From the NCBI GenBank assembly GCA_964603025.1, contig CAZRTO010000046.1, positions 1-10,474 of the forward strand: a stretch of DNA of 10,474 nt, read 5' to 3'. How positions within the stretch are numbered: the first letter of the stretch is position 1; every line of letters begins with the position of its first letter. Positions 6,089-10,474 of the stretch are shown here, piece after piece. The notes beneath the pieces were generated by a model. That model was not told the origin of the DNA. It saw only the letters and a program-made list of their open reading frames with translations, and did no database searches. This DNA is from CALFCX01 sp964603025. Its GTDB lineage: Bacteria; Margulisbacteria; WOR-1; JAKLHX01. The translations under genes and the position numbers were made by a program.

Positions 6089-6891
6089 TACTTTTTCTTC
6101 CGCAGATGAAAGGGAAACTTGATCTTTCTGTCGTCAGGCTTGTAGAGCTCGAACAGACGTTCTTCAAGCTGTTCTTTTGTCAGGTCGCTGCTCAGACACC
6201 CGTTCTCAGCCACTGAGATCGCCCCGGTCTGCTCCGACACCACCACGACAAGCGCGTCCGATTGTTCGCTCATGCCCATGGCCGCGCGGTGCCTTGTGCC
6301 AAGCCTCCGGTCGATAAAACGGCTCTCGGACAACGGCAGAAGACAACCGGCCGCGAGTATCCGGCCGCCCTGCACTATTATGGCGCCGTCGTGAAGGGGT
6401 GTGCCCTTTGTCAGTATGGTGATCAGCAATTCCTCGGATACGGGAGCGTCTATCTTGACCCCGGATTCCAGAAATTCGTTCAGCCCGGTGCTCCTCTCAA
6501 GAACGATGAGCCCGCCTATCTTCTCATCGGCGCATTTTTCTACCGCGTCTATTATCTGTCTGACTATGGCCGAATTCTTGGGAACAAAAGAAATACCGAG
6601 CCTGGAAAATATCCTGCCCCGGCCCAGCCTTTCAAGCGCCCTGCGCAGCTCAGGCTGGAAGACTATCACGACAACTATGAGTATTACCGTTACGAACCTG
6701 TCCATGAGCCAGTTGAGGGTGCGCAACCCTAGCTGTTGCGCCGCTATGTACACGAAGAAGAGCACAAGCAGGCCTTTGAGCAGCTGCATTCCGGCAGTGC
6801 CCTTGAACCACACGAAGATCTGGTAGAAAAGCACCGCCACGATGAGCACATCGAGCAAGTCCACCCAGCTTATGCCAAAAGGAAAGTTCAC
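6088..6891 (-). CDS. cdaA: Diadenylate cyclase CdaA, membrane-anchored
   Basis: CdaA condenses two ATP into the second messenger c-di-AMP, which in many bacteria controls potassium and osmolyte balance and wall integrity. The 267-residue protein has three predicted membrane helices (about 9-29, 36-53, 65-78), the FQPELRRALE linker (78-87), then a DAC domain with the catalytic DGA (168-170) and RHRAAMG (200-206), ending in a basic tail. All hallmark residues are present. The start is GTG (6889-6891), overlapping the lysA stop as GTGA, with AAGGA seven bases upstream. The common neighbours in Firmicutes, cdaR and glmM, are absent; here it lies between lysA and panB. Identity is secure; the context is the unusual part. 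Confidence 0.96.
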   Translation of the reverse strand: MNFPFGISWVDLLDVLIVAVLFYQIFVWFKGTAGMQLLKGLLVLFFVYIAAQQLGLRTLNWLMDRFVTVILIVVVIVFQPELRRALERLGRGRIFSRLGISFVPKNSAIVRQIIDAVEKCADEKIGGLIVLERSTGLNEFLESGVKIDAPVSEELLITILTKGTPLHDGAIIVQGGRILAAGCLLPLSESRFIDRRLGTRHRAAMGMSEQSDALVVVVSEQTGAISVAENGCLSSDLTKEQLEERLFELYKPDDRKIKFPFHLRKKK

Positions 6892-8180
6892 AGGTCGTTC
6901 CTTGCTATATCTTCTTTGGTCTCTCTGCGCACGGCAAGCCTTGCCCTGCCGTTATTTACGATAACCATGGCCGGCCTCGCGATCCTGTTGTAGTTGCTGG
7001 CCATCGAGTAATTATAAGCGCCCGTCGAGGCAACGGCAACGATATCCCCCTTCACAAGAGGAGGAAGCTTGATATCCTTTGCCACCACATCACCTGACTC
7101 ACAGGCCCTGCCTGCCAGAGTAACAACGGCGGTATTTAGGTCTTTCATGCCTGAGGCTTTATAGACCTCGTATTTTGCCTGGTAAAGGATATATCTCGGG
7201 TTGTCGGTCATTCCGCCGTCCACTACGGCATAAGTCCTGACACCGGGGATCTTTTTTACTGTACCCACCGTATACAACGTCACCCCGGCCCTTCCCACCA
7301 GAGATCTGCCGGGTTCCACGATAAGTCTGGGCGTTTTAAGCGAGTATTTTTTTGACATGGCCTTTATGGCGGCCGACACGGACGCGGCGTACCTGCCAAG
7401 GTCCGGCGGAGCATCTTTTTTGCCGTAGGCGATCCCAATCCCTCCGCCGATATTGAGCTCAGCGCATTCTATGCCAAACTCTCTTTTTACAGCGGCCATG
7501 TGACCGAAAAGGACCTCGACCTCGGCGGCAAACGGCTGCACATCAAATATCTGCGAGCCGATATGGCTGTGCAGTCCCAGCAACGAAATGTTCGGGCAGG
7601 AAAGCGCGAGAGAAACGGCCTTTTTCAGGTCTGAGCCTGCTATGCCGAACTTTGAATCCACCGCCCCGGTCTTTATGAATTCATGAGTGTGCGCCTCTAT
7701 TCCCGGATTGACGCGGAACATTATTTTTGCTTTCAGACCTGTCCTTCTGGTGAGCCTGTCGAGCAAAGCAAGCTCGTCCAGATTGTCCACCACAAAGCAG
7801 CGGATACCGGATCTCAGGGCGTAGGAGATCTCCTCGCTCAGCTTATTGTTACCGTGAAAATATATCTTTTCCGGGGCCATTCCGGCCTTGAGCGCCGTAT
7901 AGAGCTCTCCGGCCGTCGAAACATCGGCCCCAAGGCCCTCTTCCTTCATTATCCTGAGCACGGCTTTTACGCAGAGCGCTTTGCTCGCGAATATGGGCAA
8001 AAAATCCCTGTGCGTTGAAAAAGCTTTTTTGTAGGCGCGGCAGGCGTTGCGCACGGTCTTTTCATCGATAACGTAAAGAGGCGTTCCAAACCTTGAAGCC
8101 AGGCGAACCGTATCCGCTCCGCCTATCTCGAGATGCCCCCGGGAATTGGTCCTTGCGGTTTCGGGCAGGATCTTGTTCAT
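6888..8180 (-). CDS. lysA: Diaminopimelate decarboxylase
   Basis: LysA decarboxylates meso-diaminopimelate to L-lysine with PLP, the last step of lysine synthesis. From the ATG at 8178-8180 the protein has 430 residues, normal for the family. It shows the fold III barrel with PLP lysine Lys67 (FASKA), HSHIGSQI (204-211), the glycine loop ELNIGGGIG (241-249), EPGRS (289-293), and ACESGD (359-364) plus YNYSMASNYN (389-398) from the partner subunit's active site. An in-frame upstream extension to 8279 exists but is only the antisense-frame reading of cimA; starting at MNKILPET fits the family and gives an ATGA overlap with the cimA stop and a GGAAGG site about nine bases upstream. cdaA follows with a four-base overlap. 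Confidence 0.96.
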   Translation of the reverse strand: MNKILPETARTNSRGHLEIGGADTVRLASRFGTPLYVIDEKTVRNACRAYKKAFSTHRDFLPIFASKALCVKAVLRIMKEEGLGADVSTAGELYTALKAGMAPEKIYFHGNNKLSEEISYALRSGIRCFVVDNLDELALLDRLTRRTGLKAKIMFRVNPGIEAHTHEFIKTGAVDSKFGIAGSDLKKAVSLALSCPNISLLGLHSHIGSQIFDVQPFAAEVEVLFGHMAAVKREFGIECAELNIGGGIGIAYGKKDAPPDLGRYAASVSAAIKAMSKKYSLKTPRLIVEPGRSLVGRAGVTLYTVGTVKKIPGVRTYAVVDGGMTDNPRYILYQAKYEVYKASGMKDLNTAVVTLAGRACESGDVVAKDIKLPPLVKGDIVAVASTGAYNYSMASNYNRIARPAMVIVNNGRARLAVRRETKEDIARNDL

Positions 8181-9745
8181 TTTTTGGAGCCTTCCATCAT
8201 GAGTTTGTATTCTATGCTGTCGACAAGCGCCAGCCAGCTGGCCTCTATCACGTTGGTAGAGACCCCTACGGTCCCCCACTCCAGCACGTCATCCCTCGAC
8301 TCTATCAGCACGCGGACTTTTGCCCCGGTACCGTCCTTGCTGTTGAGCACCCTTACTTTGTAATCCGCGAGCTTGATCTCCTGTATGGCGGGAAAACTTT
8401 TCACCAGCGCGCCCCTGACGGCTTCGTCCAGAGCGTTGACCGGCCCGTTGCCGGAACCCTTGGCGCGAAGAACTTCTTTGCCTATTTTTACTTCCACTTT
8501 GGCCTCAACTACGGTCTTCTTGGTCTTGTCTTTCACGGTACGCACTTCAAACTTTTTCCATTCAAAAGGAAGCCTGAAAAGCCCCATGGCCCGTTTGACC
8601 AGCATCTCAAAAGAGGCTTCCCCTTCCTCGAACTGATACCCCTCGTGCTCCAGCTGTTTCAGCTTCGCAAGGAGCGGCTTCAGGTGGGGAGAATCTTTTT
8701 TCAGGTCCACTCCGAAGGCTTTGGCCTTGAAGATGAGGTTGCTTATCCCCGAGAGCTCCGAAACGGTGACCCTTCTCTCGTTGCCGACCAGCTCCGGGTC
8801 CATATGCTCATACGTCTGGGGATTTTTCATGACCGCGCTGACATGTATGCCGCCCTTGTGCGTGAAGGCACTGCGGCCGACATAAGGCTGCCCTGACGGA
8901 AGCGTCATGTTGGCTATCTCGCTTATGTGCCTTGAGATATCCGAAAGTCTTTTCAGCTGTTCGACGGACACGCAGTCGATACCGAGTTTGAGCTTCAGCG
9001 CCGGGATGACGGAAAAAAGATTGGCGTTGCCGCAGCGCTCGCCGTAACCGTTGACGGTGCCCTGTACCTGCGCGGCCCCCTGTTCCACCGCGGCGAGTGA
9101 GTTTGCTACCGCGCAGTCGCTGTCATTATGGGTATGTATGCCTATCGGCGCTTTGACCTTTGAGCGCACCTCTGCGATTATCCTTGCCACCTCGGATGGC
9201 AGGCTCCCGCCGTTGGTATCGCATAGGCACAGAACATCCGCTCCCGCTCTTTCCGCTTCTTTGAGAGTGCACAGAGCGTAATCAGGATTGGCCTTGTAGC
9301 CGTCAAAGAAGTGCTCCGCGTCGAAAAACACCTCGACACCTTTTGACTTAAGATAACTCACGGTGTCGTATATCATCGCGCAGTTCTCTTCGAGCGTCGT
9401 TTTGAGGGCGTAAGCCACGTGAAAGTCCCAGCTTTTTCCGAATATGGCCACGGCTTTGGTCCCGGCATCCACAAGGGTCTTTATGTTCTCATCTTTTTCC
9501 ACGCTGATGCCGGCCCTTCTCGTACTGCTAAAAGCCGTGATCACGGCTTTTTCCAAATTGACTTCTTTGATCTTTTTGAAGAATTCAATATCTTTCGGAT
9601 TGGAACCGGGCCATCCGCCTTCTATGTAGTGGATGCCGGCGGAATCGAGCAGTTTGGCTATTTTTATCTTATCCTCGACCGAAAATGATATGCCTTCGGT
9701 CTGAGCGCCGTCGCGCAAAGTGGTGTCGTATAGTTTTACCTGCAT
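8177..9745 (-). CDS. cimA: Citramalate synthase
   Basis: CimA condenses pyruvate with acetyl-CoA to (R)-citramalate, opening a threonine-independent route to 2-oxobutyrate and isoleucine. The 522 residues fit the long CimA form. The TIM barrel begins YDTTLRDGAQ (6-15) with the metal/catalytic Arg-Asp pair. It continues with GGWPGSNP (43-50), CDTNGG (175-180), HTHND metal ligands (204-208) and NGYGERCGN (232-240). HKGGIHVSAV (296-305) follows, and then a C-terminal regulatory domain (about 400-520) resembling that of LeuA, usually the site of isoleucine feedback. The related 2-isopropylmalate and homocitrate synthases are the alternatives, but the overall pattern is CimA. No Shine-Dalgarno precedes the ATG; a perfect extended -10 lies nine bases upstream. 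lysA overlaps its stop. Confidence 0.93.
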   Translation of the reverse strand: MQVKLYDTTLRDGAQTEGISFSVEDKIKIAKLLDSAGIHYIEGGWPGSNPKDIEFFKKIKEVNLEKAVITAFSSTRRAGISVEKDENIKTLVDAGTKAVAIFGKSWDFHVAYALKTTLEENCAMIYDTVSYLKSKGVEVFFDAEHFFDGYKANPDYALCTLKEAERAGADVLCLCDTNGGSLPSEVARIIAEVRSKVKAPIGIHTHNDSDCAVANSLAAVEQGAAQVQGTVNGYGERCGNANLFSVIPALKLKLGIDCVSVEQLKRLSDISRHISEIANMTLPSGQPYVGRSAFTHKGGIHVSAVMKNPQTYEHMDPELVGNERRVTVSELSGISNLIFKAKAFGVDLKKDSPHLKPLLAKLKQLEHEGYQFEEGEASFEMLVKRAMGLFRLPFEWKKFEVRTVKDKTKKTVVEAKVEVKIGKEVLRAKGSGNGPVNALDEAVRGALVKSFPAIQEIKLADYKVRVLNSKDGTGAKVRVLIESRDDVLEWGTVGVSTNVIEASWLALVDSIEYKLMMEGSKK

Positions 9746-9754
9746 TATATGGGA

Positions 9755-9763
9755 ATTATATCA
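9755..9763 (-). promoter_or_regulatory. Extended -10 promoter for cimA operon
   Basis: On the minus strand this reads TGATATAAT, a perfect -10 (9755-9760) with TGn extension and no recognisable -35. It ends nine bases before the cimA ATG. A second TATAAT (9744-9749) overlaps the start codon, forming the direct repeat ATATAAT-TCCC-ATATAAT. Transcription from the first would begin within a few bases of the ATG, giving a leaderless or nearly leaderless message. Confidence 0.5.
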
Positions 9764-9780
9764 TGTACCACGAATGGGCC

Positions 9781-9790
9781 GGTCGCGACC
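9781..9790. promoter_or_regulatory. Ten-base perfect palindrome, possible operator
   Basis: GGTCGCGACC is a perfect inverted repeat between the upstream RlpA-like gene's stop and the cimA promoter. Its centre lies roughly 38 bases before the predicted transcription start, where a -35 element would be and where none is seen. That placement suits an activator or repressor. It is too short and lacks the T-run needed for an intrinsic terminator. Confidence 0.4.
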
Positions 9791-9795
9791 TGCCG

Positions 9796-10474
9796 TTACG
9801 CCTCAAGCGGAAGGTCCGGCATTTTCGGGAGTGATTCTATAGTAATCCTGACGGGAGCCACTCCAGTCTCGAGCATTCCAAGTTTTCTGGCAACCTCTCT
9901 CGACAGATCGATGGCCCTGGCAGCCTTATCGACGTAGGGACCGCGGTCCCATACGGGGACATTGTCCACCTTTTTGTTGTTGGCCGAATTAAGAACGCTT
10001 ACTCTGGCGCCAAGCGGCAGTTCCCTCATAGCGCAAGAGACGGCGTTCATGTCGTAGAGCTTTCCGTTGGCCATCTTTTTGCCGTGAAAATCCTTGCCGT
10101 ACCACGAAGCGGAACGCCCTTCTATCATCACATTGGTCACCCAAAGGTGCTGTCCCACTCTCAGCGGTGAAATGCCAAGCCCGTTGACAGCGGATATGTC
10201 CTCAGCCGTGATGACCTGATGAGGCTCTTCTCCGCTGAACTTGGCCGCGATGACGGCAAGCGGTTCTTCATGGGTCAGGTCTGCAGGCGTCACGAGGTAA
10301 GAATAGGCGACTTTTTCCGGATCAAAACCTTTGGCGGTTATTGTTCCCGGCTGTATCTTCAGTGTTCTTCCTTCATGAATAAGGTTGCTTCTCATCCCGT
10401 TGAGGGACATTATCTCTTTTTCCGTGCAGTAGAACATTCTGGCTATTTTCCAAAGGTTGTCGCCTCTTTGTATC
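9796..10474 (-). CDS. LysM-containing RlpA-like protein, 5' end outside window
   Basis: The frame stays open to the window edge, so the N-terminus is missing; the ATG at 10435-10437 is internal. The first visible residues, IQRGDNLWKIAR followed by EIMSLNG and EGRTLKI, make a LysM peptidoglycan-binding domain. A second, weaker LysM-like stretch follows (EPLAVIAAKF, then ITAEDISAVNGL and LRVGQHLWV). The C-terminal half is an RlpA-type double-psi barrel: ASWYGKDFHG, ANGKLYDMNA, LPLGARV, WDRGPYV, AIDLSREVARKLG. The histidine of the usual AAHKTLP is replaced by methionine (CAMRELP; codon 10027-10029), while the DRGPY aspartate remains, so it may bind wall without cleaving it. It is a paralogue of the RlpA-like protein at 17-1153 and precedes cimA by 50 bases. 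Confidence 0.87.
   Translation of the reverse strand, partial: IQRGDNLWKIARMFYCTEKEIMSLNGMRSNLIHEGRTLKIQPGTITAKGFDPEKVAYSYLVTPADLTHEEPLAVIAAKFSGEEPHQVITAEDISAVNGLGISPLRVGQHLWVTNVMIEGRSASWYGKDFHGKKMANGKLYDMNAVSCAMRELPLGARVSVLNSANNKKVDNVPVWDRGPYVDKAARAIDLSREVARKLGMLETGVAPVRITIESLPKMPDLPLEA

Noticed and set aside
8181..8279. In-frame 33-residue N-terminal extension of lysA
   Set aside because: It lies wholly inside cimA, is not like LysA N-termini, and the ATG at 8178-8180 gives an ATGA overlap, a ribosome site and normal family length.
8093..8896. Long open frame on the plus strand opposite lysA/cimA
   Set aside because: It is a shadow of two well-supported genes on the other strand, has no recognisable domain and no ribosome site.
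9746..9795. Intrinsic terminator between the LysM-RlpA gene and cimA
   Set aside because: The palindrome GGTCGCGACC has no loop and no following T-run, so it fits an operator better.
1..10474. CRISPR array, insertion sequence, phage or defence genes
   Set aside because: No spaced direct repeats, transposase, integrase or nuclease-like genes were seen; nearly all sequence is explained by housekeeping genes.

Overview
The window reads as a chromosomal block of housekeeping biosynthesis genes from a bacterium with a Gram-negative-type envelope. Evidence for this is two RlpA-like periplasmic proteins, a lysine route ending in diaminopimelate decarboxylase, the non-mevalonate isoprenoid enzyme IspF, a bacterial tRNA-Arg without encoded CCA, and bacterial sigma70-like promoter hexamers. 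Base composition is moderate by eye. Gene order and style (tight overlaps, mixed Shine-Dalgarno use, an aro/tyrS/ispF run and a citramalate-type isoleucine route) would suit an uncultured phylum such as Omnitrophota or a relative, but that placement is a guess from general familiarity and not shown by the sequence.

Left operon, minus strand, read from 4639 down to 17: tRNA-Arg(CCU), aroK (shikimate kinase), aroB (3-dehydroquinate synthase), tyrS (tyrosyl-tRNA synthetase), ispF, and an RlpA-family protein with a signal peptide and a duplicated N-terminal domain. Between the tRNA and aroK lies an in-register tandem heptamer repeat whose units each carry a Shine-Dalgarno core. aroB has its own extended -10 promoter placed so close to the ATG that the message should be leaderless.

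Centre, plus strand, 4739-5309: a two-gene cassette of an unrecognised 88-residue charged protein and an ArsR-type winged-helix regulator lacking the usual metal-binding cysteines. It is divergent from the tRNA/aro operon across a 99-base promoter region that holds a palindrome, and convergent with panB with only 14 bases between stops.

Right operon, minus strand, read from 10474 down to 5324: a partial LysM-RlpA protein cut by the window edge, cimA (citramalate synthase), lysA (diaminopimelate decarboxylase), cdaA (diadenylate cyclase) and panB (ketopantoate hydroxymethyltransferase). cimA-lysA-cdaA-panB are joined by 4-, 4- and 1-base overlaps, so they look translationally coupled. cimA again has an extended -10 next to its ATG, with a 10-base perfect palindrome just upstream.

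As a whole the genes supply aromatic amino acids and charge tyrosine, start isoleucine and pantothenate synthesis, finish lysine synthesis, and make c-di-AMP, with wall-associated RlpA proteins at both outer edges. No mobile element, CRISPR array, phage gene or clear new defence system is visible. The most interesting points are the leaderless-type starts, the heptamer repeat, the duplicated RlpA domain, the RlpA paralogue without the catalytic histidine, the c-di-AMP cyclase in an amino-acid/vitamin operon, and the unknown 88-residue/ArsR cassette. There is no stretch over 300 bases without a gene.
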